This document shows positions 1 to 7,512 of a DNA stretch of 64,000 bases, piece by piece; the stretch's first letter is position 1, and each line of letters opens with the position of its first letter. A model generated the notes under the pieces. That model was given only the letters and a program-made list of their open reading frames with translations, ran no database searches and was not told the DNA's origin. Origin of the DNA: an uncultured Winogradskyella sp. (GTDB lineage: Bacteria > Bacteroidota > Bacteroidia > Flavobacteriales > Flavobacteriaceae); assembly GCF_947501905.1 (NCBI RefSeq), contig NZ_CANMXL010000001.1, forward strand, positions 186,001 through 250,000. Reading direction: 5' to 3'. The translations under genes and the position numbers were made by a program.

Positions 1-521
1 ATTTTAGATTTTAATGGTAGTTTATCGCCAACTTTAATGTTTTTGCCTTTGTGCTTTATACCTAAAACGACATCTTTCCCGATATTATCTATATAGGTTT
101 TTTCGCCCAAGATAAAACCTAAAGCTTCTAGTGTTGGCTTAGCTTGCCTGTAGGTACGTCTCATAATTTCTGGCACAGCTACTTTTCTGTAACCAGATGG
201 GTTAAGCGTTAGGTATATTTTTCTGTTCTCTTTTACTTGAGCACCAGCAATTGGGTCTTGCTCAATTACCGAAAACTTAGGGTAATTAGGATTAAAATTA
301 GCCGAATCTTGAATCTGCATCACCAAATCGTTATCATCAAGTTCTATCTCTACAGTCTCTAACGATTTTCCTTTTAAATCTGGCACCGTTACAAACTCTC
401 CGTTATTGGTTGTAATGTCTAGCCATTTTAATAACAAAAAACAGAAAACTACAACTGCAACTACAGCCAAAGCTAATTGTTTAAAAAATACTTTACTCTT
501 TAAAAACTTAATGATGCTCAT
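1..521 (-). CDS. PASTA-domain membrane protein (3' end outside window)
   Basis: The gene is cut by the window start; 173 residues are visible from the ATG at 521 (MSIIKFLKSK). A single membrane segment lies at about residues 15-33, followed by a periplasmic part with PASTA-like repeats: one begins at VPDLKG (47-52) and a second at VPEI (117-120). PASTA domains bind peptidoglycan or muropeptides in other proteins, but no kinase domain is visible here, as is usual for the short PASTA proteins of Bacteroidetes. The gene diverges from ddl, which makes D-Ala-D-Ala for peptidoglycan, so a cell-wall role is a reasonable inference. The exact function is unknown. Confidence 0.8.
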   Translation of the reverse strand, partial: MSIIKFLKSKVFFKQLALAVVAVVVFCFLLLKWLDITTNNGEFVTVPDLKGKSLETVEIELDDNDLVMQIQDSANFNPNYPKFSVIEQDPIAGAQVKENRKIYLTLNPSGYRKVAVPEIMRRTYRQAKPTLEALGFILGEKTYIDNIGKDVVLGIKHKGKNIKVGDKLPLKSK

Positions 522-589
522 GCGATAAATATTGTTCACAAAACTAATGAAATTCTAGTTTTCTAGATTATTGAGATTTACTTTTTTAT

Positions 590-673
590 ATACGCTTGTA
601 ATTTACAAATCGATTTTTGGTGTTGAAATAAAATAAATGATACTTTTACATAACAACTTTTTTACAAGCGTAT
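590..673. repeat. 12-bp inverted repeat flanking the ddl promoter region
   Basis: ATACGCTTGTAA at 590-601 is repeated in inverted orientation as TTACAAGCGTAT at 662-673, a perfect 12-bp match with a 60-bp spacer. The second arm ends five bases before the ddl start codon, and the candidate ddl promoter lies between the arms. The arrangement would suit a protein that binds both arms and loops the DNA; this role is inference. Confidence 0.6.
617..648 (+). promoter_or_regulatory. Candidate ddl promoter
   Basis: TTG at 617-619 and TACTTTTA at 641-648 are 21 bases apart and match the flavobacterial pattern TTG-N17-23-TAnnTTTG except for the last base. Transcription would start near 654, about 24 bases before the ddl start codon. 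Confidence 0.35.
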
Positions 674-677
674 TATT

Positions 678-1652
678 TTGAAGAACATTGCAATTATTAT
701 GGGTGGTTACTCTAGCGAATATGAAATTTCGCTTAAAAGTGGTAATGTGGTCTACGAAACCTTAGACCGAAACAAGTACGCACCATATGCCATACATATT
801 TTCAAAAATAAATGGGTTTATGTTGCAGAAAGTGGTGAAGAAGTGCCTATTAACAAGGATGATTTTTCTATACTAATTAATGGCGAAAAGATTACGTTTG
901 ATTGTGTTTTTAACGCTATTCATGGTTCTCCTGGCGAAGATGGTTTTATACAAGCTTATTTTGAACTGTTGGGTATTCCGCAGACTAGCTGCAGTATGTA
1001 TCAAGCTGCATTAACTTTTAATAAACGTGATTTATTAGCAACCCTAAAGCCCTTTGGTATTAAAACTGCTGAGAGCTATTATATAAACCTTGGAGACACA
1101 ATTAATGAAGATGCTATTGTCGAAAAAGTAGGCTTACCTTGTTTTGTAAAAGCTAATAAAGCCGGAAGTAGTTTTGGCATTTCTAAAGTGTATAAAAAAG
1201 AGGATCTAATAGCCGCCATTGAACTGTCGTTTAAAGAGGATGATGAGATTATTATTGAGCAATTTTTAGATGGTGTTGAAGTTTCTGTAGGTGTCATTTC
1301 TTATAAAGGCGAAACCAAAGTCTTACCAATTACTGAAATAGTCTCAGAAAATGATTTCTTTGATTACCAAGCTAAGTATGAAGGCAAATCTCAAGAAATC
1401 ACACCAGCGAGAATCTCTGAAGATTATGAAAATAAAGTTAGAAGAGAAGCCAAAAAAATATATGAAACACTTAAAATGAGTGGTTTTACTCGCAGTGAAT
1501 TTATCTTTAAAAACGATGAACCTTACTTACTCGAAGTTAATACAGTTCCAGGACTGACTAAAGAAAGTATATTACCTCAACAAGCTGCTGAAGCAGGTAT
1601 TTCTCTGTCGGATTTATTTGACAATGCCATTGAGGAAGTGATGAAAAAATAA
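678..1652 (+). CDS. ddl: D-alanine--D-alanine ligase
   Basis: The 324-residue protein joins two D-alanines with ATP to make the dipeptide end of the peptidoglycan stem, in the cytoplasm. It has the ATP-grasp layout: the N-terminal IAIIMGGYSSE, the HGSPGEDG substrate-binding stretch (about residue 82), and the C-terminal EVNTVPGLTKES, whose Glu and Asn bind magnesium. Length is normal for the family. The start is a TTG codon; it gives the expected N-terminus MKNIAIIMGG, and no nearby upstream ATG fits. In related genomes ddl is commonly followed by coaD. Here a 3.8-kb peptide-export cassette separates them. Confidence 0.95.
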   Translation: MKNIAIIMGGYSSEYEISLKSGNVVYETLDRNKYAPYAIHIFKNKWVYVAESGEEVPINKDDFSILINGEKITFDCVFNAIHGSPGEDGFIQAYFELLGIPQTSCSMYQAALTFNKRDLLATLKPFGIKTAESYYINLGDTINEDAIVEKVGLPCFVKANKAGSSFGISKVYKKEDLIAAIELSFKEDDEIIIEQFLDGVEVSVGVISYKGETKVLPITEIVSENDFFDYQAKYEGKSQEITPARISEDYENKVRREAKKIYETLKMSGFTRSEFIFKNDEPYLLEVNTVPGLTKESILPQQAAEAGISLSDLFDNAIEEVMKK

Positions 1653-1656
1653 TTAG

Positions 1657-1684
1657 TTGATTATTTTTAATAGCATTATTTTTT
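1657..1684 (+). promoter_or_regulatory. Candidate promoter of the peptide cassette
   Basis: TTG at 1657-1659 is followed after 17 bases by TATTTTTT at 1677-1684, a 7-of-8 match to TAnnTTTG. Transcription would begin near 1691, leaving a leader of about 28 bases. The surrounding DNA is very T-rich, so a chance match is quite possible. Confidence 0.3.
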
Positions 1685-1718
1685 TCACTATTTTTAAAGA
1701 AATATAAATTCTTTTTTT

Positions 1719-1925
1719 ATGAAAACACTTAGTTTAAAAAAAATGGAGAATGTAGTAGGTGGTAATGACGATTGCTTCAACACTGTTGGATTATCGGCAT
1801 TTGCAGGACTACTCTTTGGAGGACCATTAGGTATGGCTCTTAATGGTTTATGGGCTTATGGAGTCAGTTCAGAATGTGCTAATGTTCAATATACAGGAGG
1901 GACTCCACCTCCAGGATGGCCTTAA
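1719..1925 (+). CDS. Double-glycine leader peptide precursor (bacteriocin-like)
   Basis: This 68-residue precursor has a short leader ending in a double glycine (MKTLSLKKMENVVGG, residues 1-15), the signal cut by C39 peptidases during export. The predicted mature peptide of 53 residues has two cysteines (C19 and C53), a hydrophobic glycine-rich middle (LSAFAGLLFGGPLG) and a Pro/Gly tail ending in PPPGWP. This pattern fits a class II bacteriocin-like or signalling peptide, with one possible disulfide between the two cysteines. The C39 transporter three genes downstream supports processing. I do not recognise the core as a described bacteriocin. Antibacterial activity is inferred from context only. 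Confidence 0.75.
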   Translation: MKTLSLKKMENVVGGNDDCFNTVGLSAFAGLLFGGPLGMALNGLWAYGVSSECANVQYTGGTPPPGWP

Positions 1926-1950
1926 TATCAAAATTAATTATTAAGTTTAG

Positions 1951-1985
1951 AAATATCGGAGAATAACTTCCGATATTTTCTTTTA
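1951..1985 (+). terminator. Hairpin terminator/attenuator after the peptide precursor
   Basis: AAATATCGGA at 1951-1960 and TCCGATATTT at 1969-1978 form a perfect 10-bp stem with an 8-base loop, followed by a T-rich run. It sits between the precursor gene and the rest of the cassette. Such a partial terminator would make the precursor transcript more abundant than that of the export genes, a common arrangement in bacteriocin operons. Confidence 0.65.
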
Positions 1986-1990
1986 TAAAA

Positions 1991-2287
1991 ATGAACGAAA
2001 TTTCTTCATATATAAAGAATATTACAAAATCTTACAAGGATATAGTTTTATTTTCGAATAAAATGGAAATTGTTCTTAGTAAAGAACAACTATATAAGAT
2101 TATCATTTTCTCATATGAAGAAAGGGTAAGTATTTCATATGAATGGAAGGCAGGCATCTTAGGACATTTTCTATTAAAAAAAGACTATTTAATAATGGAA
2201 GATTTATTAAAAAAAATAAAAGAAGGTTTAATTAGTAAAGATTATCATATAGATATTTTAGTAAGAAATGATATCTCATCTTCCTAA
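1991..2287 (+). CDS. Small unknown protein of the peptide cassette (possible immunity protein)
   Basis: This 98-residue protein has no signal peptide, no clear membrane segment and no motif I recognise. It is rich in Lys, Ile and Tyr and appears soluble and mainly helical. Its place directly after the precursor gene is where immunity proteins usually lie in class II bacteriocin clusters, which is the only reason for that suggestion. The ATG at 1991 follows the hairpin terminator closely. The gene is clearly A+T-rich, like the rest of the cassette. It could equally be a maturation or regulatory partner of the peptide. Confidence 0.55.
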   Translation: MNEISSYIKNITKSYKDIVLFSNKMEIVLSKEQLYKIIIFSYEERVSISYEWKAGILGHFLLKKDYLIMEDLLKKIKEGLISKDYHIDILVRNDISSS

Positions 2288-2359
2288 ATGAAAATTATTT
2301 TTCATTTAAAGTACTTTTCTTTAAAATTGCTTTCCCGATAATACTAAATTCTAAGCTCA

Positions 2360-2989
2360 TTGAATAAAAATCTATTCTTTTTTGCTACTCTTTCGTCATT
2401 AACACTTTTTTTTGCTTACTATTCAGGAGTAATTTTGGAGACAAATCAATTAGTAATTAATTCTTTATCTGAAAAATTAACTAATCAGCAAATAAATAAA
2501 CACTTAAGTTTCCAACAAAAATGGGAATGGTTAAGTTACATACTTATTCCATTTCTGCTTTTTTTTAAAATAGTTTTAATTGCCGCTATTATTGATTTAG
2601 GTTGTTTTTTTTTCAATAGAGAAATCAAATACAAGAAATTATTCAACATTGTATTAAAAGCTGAATTTATATTCTTATTAGTAATTATATTTAAAACCTT
2701 GTGGTTTTATTTTTTTCAAACAAATTATGAATTAGAAGATTTACAATATTTTTATCCATTTTCTGTACTAAATGTTACTGGTTATGAAGGCTTAAAAATT
2801 TGGTGGATTTATCCTTTACAAGTTCTTAATCTTTTTGAGTTAGCCTATTGGTTCATTTTAGCATATCTTTTAGGTAAAGAGTTGAAAATTAAAACTGATA
2901 AAGGTTTTTCTATTATAGCATGTAGTTACGGTATAGCTTTACTTATTTGGATAATAGCAATAATGTTTTTTACTCTAAACATGAGCTAG
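2360..2989 (+). CDS. Multi-pass membrane protein of the peptide cassette
   Basis: This 209-residue protein is very hydrophobic, with about five predicted membrane segments near residues 5-24, 55-82, 97-115, 150-170 and 185-205. I recognise no family motif. The only plausible start in view is the TTG at 2360 (MNKNLFFFATLSS). It lies four bases before the thioredoxin-like gene, so the two are almost certainly co-transcribed. Possible roles are immunity at the membrane, help in export, or electron supply to the neighbouring thiol protein; the sequence does not decide between them. The DNA is very A+T-rich. Confidence 0.6.
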   Translation: MNKNLFFFATLSSLTLFFAYYSGVILETNQLVINSLSEKLTNQQINKHLSFQQKWEWLSYILIPFLLFFKIVLIAAIIDLGCFFFNREIKYKKLFNIVLKAEFIFLLVIIFKTLWFYFFQTNYELEDLQYFYPFSVLNVTGYEGLKIWWIYPLQVLNLFELAYWFILAYLLGKELKIKTDKGFSIIACSYGIALLIWIIAIMFFTLNMS

Positions 2990-2993
2990 TTAT

Positions 2994-3521
2994 ATGAATA
3001 AAAAGACATTAAAAATAGTAGTTGTAATAACCATATTACTTGTAATATCTTTTTTAGGTTATCAAGTAGCAACTAAAGCCAAAGAAAAGAATGCTATCGC
3101 AAATAGTATAATAAATGTTCCTGAGTTTAGCTTTAAAACTTTAGATAGTATTGTATTTACTAGCAGTAGTTTATACCCAAATTTGCCAATAGTTTTTTTG
3201 TATTTCAATAGTGAATGTGAGTATTGTCAATATGAAGCGCAAAGTATTAGTGAAAATATTGATGAATTTAAAGATATACAGTTAGTATTTGTATCAACAG
3301 AATCTATTGAAAAGATTATAGCATTTTCAAAACAATATAATCTAATAGATAAAGAGAATATCATATTCTTAAATGATACTAAAGATGAGTTTTCAAAAAT
3401 CTTCAATGCCTCTTCAATTCCATTCACATTAATCTATGATAAAAAGCAACAGCTTATTAAAACGCATAAAGGGCAGTTAAATGCAGTTGGTATATTAAGA
3501 ATTATTAACGAGCAGAAATAA
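2994..3521 (+). CDS. Membrane-anchored thioredoxin-like protein
   Basis: This 175-residue protein has an N-terminal membrane anchor (about residues 7-24) and a thioredoxin-like domain that should face the periplasm. The active-site motif is C75-E-Y-C78 within FNSECEYCQYEA, and the cis-proline loop appears as SSIPFTLIYD. The layout resembles TlpA/redoxin proteins. Its position between the membrane protein and the peptide exporter suggests it oxidises or isomerises the two cysteines of the exported peptide. That substrate is inferred, because thioredoxin-fold proteins of this class have many uses. It begins four bases after the upstream gene and ends nine bases before the transporter gene. Confidence 0.75.
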   Translation: MNKKTLKIVVVITILLVISFLGYQVATKAKEKNAIANSIINVPEFSFKTLDSIVFTSSSLYPNLPIVFLYFNSECEYCQYEAQSISENIDEFKDIQLVFVSTESIEKIIAFSKQYNLIDKENIIFLNDTKDEFSKIFNASSIPFTLIYDKKQQLIKTHKGQLNAVGILRIINEQK

Positions 3522-3530
3522 CAGTATTAT

Positions 3531-5750
3531 ATGCCTAAAATAGACCAACTATCAAAAAAACAACTACAAGACACATTTATTTTACAACACGATCAAAGCG
3601 ATTGTGGTGTAGCTTGTTTATTATCTCTAATAAATTACTACGAAGGCAATAATTCTTTAGAGAAACTACGAGAGTTAAGTGGTACTACAAAGCAGGGCAC
3701 AACACTTTTAGGCTTATACCAAGCAGCAAGCCAATTAGGTTTTACAGCGCAAGGTAATGAAGCCGATATACAAGCAGTAATAAATCATAAAGAACCTTTA
3801 ATACTGCATGTTGTCATTGAAAAGCGTTTACAACATTATGTAATATGTTATGGTTACGAAAATGATAAATTTATAATTGGCGACCCTGCAAAAGGTATTA
3901 TCACCTATACAAAAGAGGAGTTAGAAAACATTTGGATATCTAAAACTTGTTTAACACTCACGCCAAATGATAATTTTGTAAAAGCAGAAACTACAACAAA
4001 TGACAAAAAGCAATGGTTTCTTAGTATTTTAAAAGAAGATTACAGGCTAATTAGCTTTAGCATTTTATTAGGTTTAGGCATTGCTATTTTAGGTATGGCA
4101 ATGGCAATATTTTCGCAAAAACTAATAGATGATATATTGCCTTCAAAAGATTTTACAAAACTTATTACAGGGGTAGTATTAGTAGCCTTTTTACTTTTGG
4201 TTAGAGTATTATTTACTGCATTACGAGATTATTTTTTAATAAGACAAACTAAAGACTTTAATAATCGTATAATTGATAGTTTTTACACAGCAATATTACA
4301 TTTGCCAAAGCCTTTTTTTGATACTCGCAAAATAGGCGAATTAGTGACACGTTTAAACGATACACAACGTGTGCAAAGTGTTATAAAAATGGTTGTAGGT
4401 AATGTAGTTATTAATGCTTTAGTAACTATTGTTTCTTTAGGGTTCTTATTTTATTATTCCTTGCAAACAGGACTAATAGCTTTTGTGAGTTTACCATTTT
4501 ACTTTTTTCTGATTTATAGCTTTAATAAACGTATCATTAATGCCCAAAAAGGTGTGATGCAAGGTTATGCAATGAGTGAAAGCAATTACATTACCTCTAT
4601 GCAAGGTATAGCCACAATCAAAAACAATAATAGGCAATCTATGTTTCAAAAAATTAACCAACTCATCTATGGTAACTTCCAAGAAAAAGCTTTTAATCTT
4701 GGCAAGATAAATGTGCGTTTATCTGTATTTTCTGGAGTATTTAGCGTATTGTTTTTGATTGGAATTCTGATTTATACATCGATACAAGTCTATGATGAAA
4801 CTATGCAGTTAGGCGAGTTAATGGCTATTTTAGGTATTGCAGGTTCATTACTGCCATCGGTAGCCAGTTTAGCATTGATTACCATACCAATTAATGAAGC
4901 TAAAGTTGCGTTTAATAGAATGTATGAGTTTGCATCTATTGAAAAAGAAAGTTTAGGAAAAACAGCAATAACAACTTTTGAAAATTTAAATGTTAAAAAC
5001 TTATCATTCCGTTTTGCAGGAAGAAGTCAATTATTCAAAAATATTAACCTCTCAATTTCAAAAAATGAGTGTGTTGCCATTGTTGGTGAGAGTGGAAGTG
5101 GTAAAAGCACCTTTGGGCAGATACTTCAAAAATTCTACCCATTTGAGAGTGGAGCAATAATCGTTAATAATAAAAACAACCTTAAAGATATAAACACTAA
5201 TGATTGGCGAGATGTTTTAGGAGTCATACCACAAGACGTAACTATTTTTAGCGGTAATGTTATAACCAATATTTTATTAGGAAAAGAAGATAGTCTGGAA
5301 AACATAGAACAATTTTGTAAAGATTTTGGTTTTGAAGATTTTATTAAAAGTTTACCTCAAGGATTTGCCACAGTTTTAGGTGAAGAAGGCATTAATTTGT
5401 CAGGTGGACAAAAACAGATTATTGCATTAATGAGAGTGTTATATAAAAAGCCACAATTATTATTGTTAGATGAGTTTACTTCTGCAATGGATAGAAAGAC
5501 AGAACATTTTGTATTGCAACTTCTAAATAAACTAAAGGAAGACATAACTATTATTTTTATCTCCCATCGTTTACATTCTTTAAAACACATTGCTGATAAA
5601 ATATATGTAGTTGAAAATGGTCAAACTTTAATTAACGGTACACATCTTCAACTGCTAAAAACTGAAAATTTTTATAGTGATTTTTGGAAAGAACTTAATT
5701 GTCATTTTAACTTTATATTTGTCTTATCAACCTTATATATGATTTTATGA
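3531..5750 (+). CDS. C39 peptidase-containing ABC transporter (bacteriocin exporter type)
   Basis: The 739-residue protein combines leader cleavage and export at the inner membrane. The N-terminal C39 peptidase has the oxyanion Gln19, catalytic Cys25 in QSDCGVAC, His102 in QHYVICYG and Asp118 in GDPAKG. A six-helix membrane domain follows (about 165-460), then the ATPase with Walker A GESGSGKST (about 519-527), signature LSGGQKQ (about 623), Walker B LLLLDE and the H-loop ISHRL. It should cut the double-glycine precursor at 1719. No HlyD-type adaptor or outer-membrane channel is in the cassette. The last 17 residues or so (NCHFNF onward) look unlike a normal end and are encoded by DNA holding a likely coaD promoter. 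The gene overlaps coaD by four bases. Confidence 0.92.
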   Translation: MPKIDQLSKKQLQDTFILQHDQSDCGVACLLSLINYYEGNNSLEKLRELSGTTKQGTTLLGLYQAASQLGFTAQGNEADIQAVINHKEPLILHVVIEKRLQHYVICYGYENDKFIIGDPAKGIITYTKEELENIWISKTCLTLTPNDNFVKAETTTNDKKQWFLSILKEDYRLISFSILLGLGIAILGMAMAIFSQKLIDDILPSKDFTKLITGVVLVAFLLLVRVLFTALRDYFLIRQTKDFNNRIIDSFYTAILHLPKPFFDTRKIGELVTRLNDTQRVQSVIKMVVGNVVINALVTIVSLGFLFYYSLQTGLIAFVSLPFYFFLIYSFNKRIINAQKGVMQGYAMSESNYITSMQGIATIKNNNRQSMFQKINQLIYGNFQEKAFNLGKINVRLSVFSGVFSVLFLIGILIYTSIQVYDETMQLGELMAILGIAGSLLPSVASLALITIPINEAKVAFNRMYEFASIEKESLGKTAITTFENLNVKNLSFRFAGRSQLFKNINLSISKNECVAIVGESGSGKSTFGQILQKFYPFESGAIIVNNKNNLKDINTNDWRDVLGVIPQDVTIFSGNVITNILLGKEDSLENIEQFCKDFGFEDFIKSLPQGFATVLGEEGINLSGGQKQIIALMRVLYKKPQLLLLDEFTSAMDRKTEHFVLQLLNKLKEDITIIFISHRLHSLKHIADKIYVVENGQTLINGTHLQLLKTENFYSDFWKELNCHFNFIFVLSTLYMIL
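5714..5721 (+). promoter_or_regulatory. Candidate -7 box for coaD inside the transporter gene
   Basis: TATATTTG matches TAnnTTTG exactly and would start a transcript near 5727, giving coaD a leader of about 20 bases. No TTG lies at a normal -33 distance. It suggests coaD keeps its own promoter despite the upstream cassette. Confidence 0.4.
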
Positions 5751-6202
5751 AACGAGCAATTTTTCCTGGTTCTTTTGACCCCATTACCTTAGGGCACTAC
5801 GATATTATACAGCGAAGTGTCACACTTTTTGATGAAGTTATTGTAGCTATTGGTATCAATGCGGATAAGAAATATATGTTCTCTTTGGACGAACGTAAAG
5901 CTTTTATTGAAGATGCTTTTAAAGATGAACCCAAAGTTAAAGTTGTGACTTACAAAGGCCTAACTGTTGATTTTTGTAAAGAAAATAATGTTGAATTTAT
6001 TCTTCGAGGCCTTAGAAATCCTGCGGATTTTGAATTTGAAAAAGCCATTGCGCATACCAATAGAGATTTAGCACCTATAGAAACTGTATTCTTATTAACT
6101 GCCGCAAGTACATCATACATCTCGTCTTCAATTGTAAGGGATGTGATTAGAAACAATGGCGATTATACTAAGTTAGTCCCAAAAAGTGTACGGGTTAAGT
6201 AA
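5747..6202 (+). CDS. coaD: Phosphopantetheine adenylyltransferase
   Basis: The 151-residue enzyme transfers AMP from ATP to 4'-phosphopantetheine, the penultimate step of coenzyme A synthesis in the cytoplasm. The nucleotidyltransferase motif FPGSFDPITLGH (residues 6-17) contains the T-x-G-H signature, and the C-terminal YISSSIVRD holds the ISSSxxR motif. Length is typical. The ATG overlaps the last codons of the peptide transporter (ATGA), although a likely promoter lies 26 bases upstream. Its stop is 10 bases from the end of the convergent GSCFA gene. Confidence 0.95.
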   Translation: MKRAIFPGSFDPITLGHYDIIQRSVTLFDEVIVAIGINADKKYMFSLDERKAFIEDAFKDEPKVKVVTYKGLTVDFCKENNVEFILRGLRNPADFEFEKAIAHTNRDLAPIETVFLLTAASTSYISSSIVRDVIRNNGDYTKLVPKSVRVK

Positions 6203-6212
6203 GATTCTTGTT

Positions 6213-7193
6213 TTAAAATGTAATATGAGAAAATATGCTTTCTAAAGCTTCCTGGTTTTCTTGAAGTCTAAATAAGAACTTTTGATGCGTATCGGAATTA
6301 GGGTTAAAAGGTTTATGAGCCAACCCTTTTTGTATGGCATTAACCTCATCCATGATAGCTTCAGAGTTCTGATGTATCCATACTGAAGCAAATTTTCCCC
6401 AGATATAATCTATGGCCAATTGATTTGGGTGTAACATATCATCCTTATAAAATCTATAATTGCGCAGTTCATCCATCATGATTTCATAAGACGGAAAATA
6501 CCCTTCGGCTTCGCTCAGCAACCGGTTACTTTTAAGAGTTTGATGTATAGCAGTTATTAAATGCGATTTACTCTGCGTGTTTTCTACAAAGCCATCTTTA
6601 ATATGTCTCACGGGAGAAACCGTAAAGATAAATTGAGCATTAGGATTTATTGATTTCACCAAACTCACAGTGGCATCAAGTGATTCTGATATCTGATTTA
6701 CAGAAAGCAGTTCTTTTAAGAATTTCTTTTGAGGTACTTTATGGCAATTGGCAACGTGTTGGTCTGTTTCAATATGCCTGTAAATCCAAGATGTTCCTAA
6801 TGTAATAATGATGTGAGACGCTTCTTTTAGGAAGTTATAAGTCTTTCTTATATTTTTATTTAGCTCGGTTAATAATCCATCTTTTAAAGGATGACTTAAT
6901 TGTGAATGTGCATCAAAACAGTGCCATTGTTCGTTATTAAAAAAGATATCTACCTCAGTATATTCTTTTTGGTTTATGGCATTAGTGATTAGGGTTTCTA
7001 TTGCAAAAGGTTGAAACAATATACCAAAAGGGTTTTGCAAAGATTGAAATTTGAAATACTGAAACTTCTCTCCAATATTTTCAGAAAAACAAGATCCTAG
7101 CAACAGCACTTTTGAGTTGTAATCTATTTGATTAAAACGCTGTGGTTGTAATGGTATTTTGGTCTGAAGATTCAAATTATTTAGTGAGATCAT
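6213..7193 (-). CDS. GSCFA-domain protein
   Basis: This 326-residue protein carries the family signature LLGSCFSENIG (G33-S34-C35-F36) and, near the C-terminus, the MLHPNQLAIDYIW block with the Asp/His-like pair of SGNH hydrolases. A middle stretch, HIIITLGTSWIYR, fits another conserved block. GSCFA proteins are thought to be SGNH-like esterases or acyltransferases, but their substrate is not established. There is no signal peptide, so a cytoplasmic location is likely. Its start overlaps the 3' end of the small gene upstream by 17 bases, so the two are probably co-transcribed, and it converges on coaD. Confidence 0.85.
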   Translation of the reverse strand: MISLNNLNLQTKIPLQPQRFNQIDYNSKVLLLGSCFSENIGEKFQYFKFQSLQNPFGILFQPFAIETLITNAINQKEYTEVDIFFNNEQWHCFDAHSQLSHPLKDGLLTELNKNIRKTYNFLKEASHIIITLGTSWIYRHIETDQHVANCHKVPQKKFLKELLSVNQISESLDATVSLVKSINPNAQFIFTVSPVRHIKDGFVENTQSKSHLITAIHQTLKSNRLLSEAEGYFPSYEIMMDELRNYRFYKDDMLHPNQLAIDYIWGKFASVWIHQNSEAIMDEVNAIQKGLAHKPFNPNSDTHQKFLFRLQENQEALESIFSHITF

Positions 7194-7509
7194 CTAATAA
7201 TTCATTATATACTAATCTCCATGCTTTTTCTCTATTACTATCATCAATTGATAAATGCTGAAGTATTAATTCAATTTTGCTTTTAAACATAAGGCACTTC
7301 GATTTTGCTTCATCTATGGTATTAAAAAAGTCAGTATGAAACATAACTCCATATATGCCGAGAGTAATTGCATATGGAGCATCATAACTATCCTCTTCAA
7401 GAGTTATTCTAGCCCCATTTACATGCTCTTCATCTATAATAATCCTTCCTCCTTCTGAACCATTATCACCTAATGTTTCTTTATTATTGAAATGTGTCCA
7501 GAATTCCAT
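7177..7509 (-). CDS. Conserved-looking small protein of unknown function
   Basis: This 110-residue soluble protein has no signal peptide or membrane segment. It begins MEFWTHFNNKETLGDNG and contains a predicted beta-rich middle (RITLEEDSYDAPYAITLGIYG) and a helical C-terminus. I do not recognise the family; the pattern resembles small immunity-type or uncharacterised proteins, but nothing decides this. It lies three bases downstream of alaS and overlaps the GSCFA gene, so it is probably read from the alaS transcript. Confidence 0.6.
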   Translation of the reverse strand: MEFWTHFNNKETLGDNGSEGGRIIIDEEHVNGARITLEEDSYDAPYAITLGIYGVMFHTDFFNTIDEAKSKCLMFKSKIELILQHLSIDDSNREKAWRLVYNELLDDLTK

Positions 7510-7512
7510 TAA

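Noticed and set aside
2286..2307. AAATGAAAA/TTTTCATTT hairpin after the 98-residue gene as a second terminator
   Set aside because: The stem has only one G-C pair and no T-run directly follows; too weak in such A+T-rich DNA.
5357..5590. Minus-strand reading frame inside the exporter ATPase domain
   Set aside because: It mirrors conserved ABC ATPase codons and has no plausible start region or family features.
5690..5750. Frameshift at the end of the C39 exporter
   Set aside because: All ATPase motifs are intact before this point; a lost stop codon and run-on tail explain it without a frameshift.
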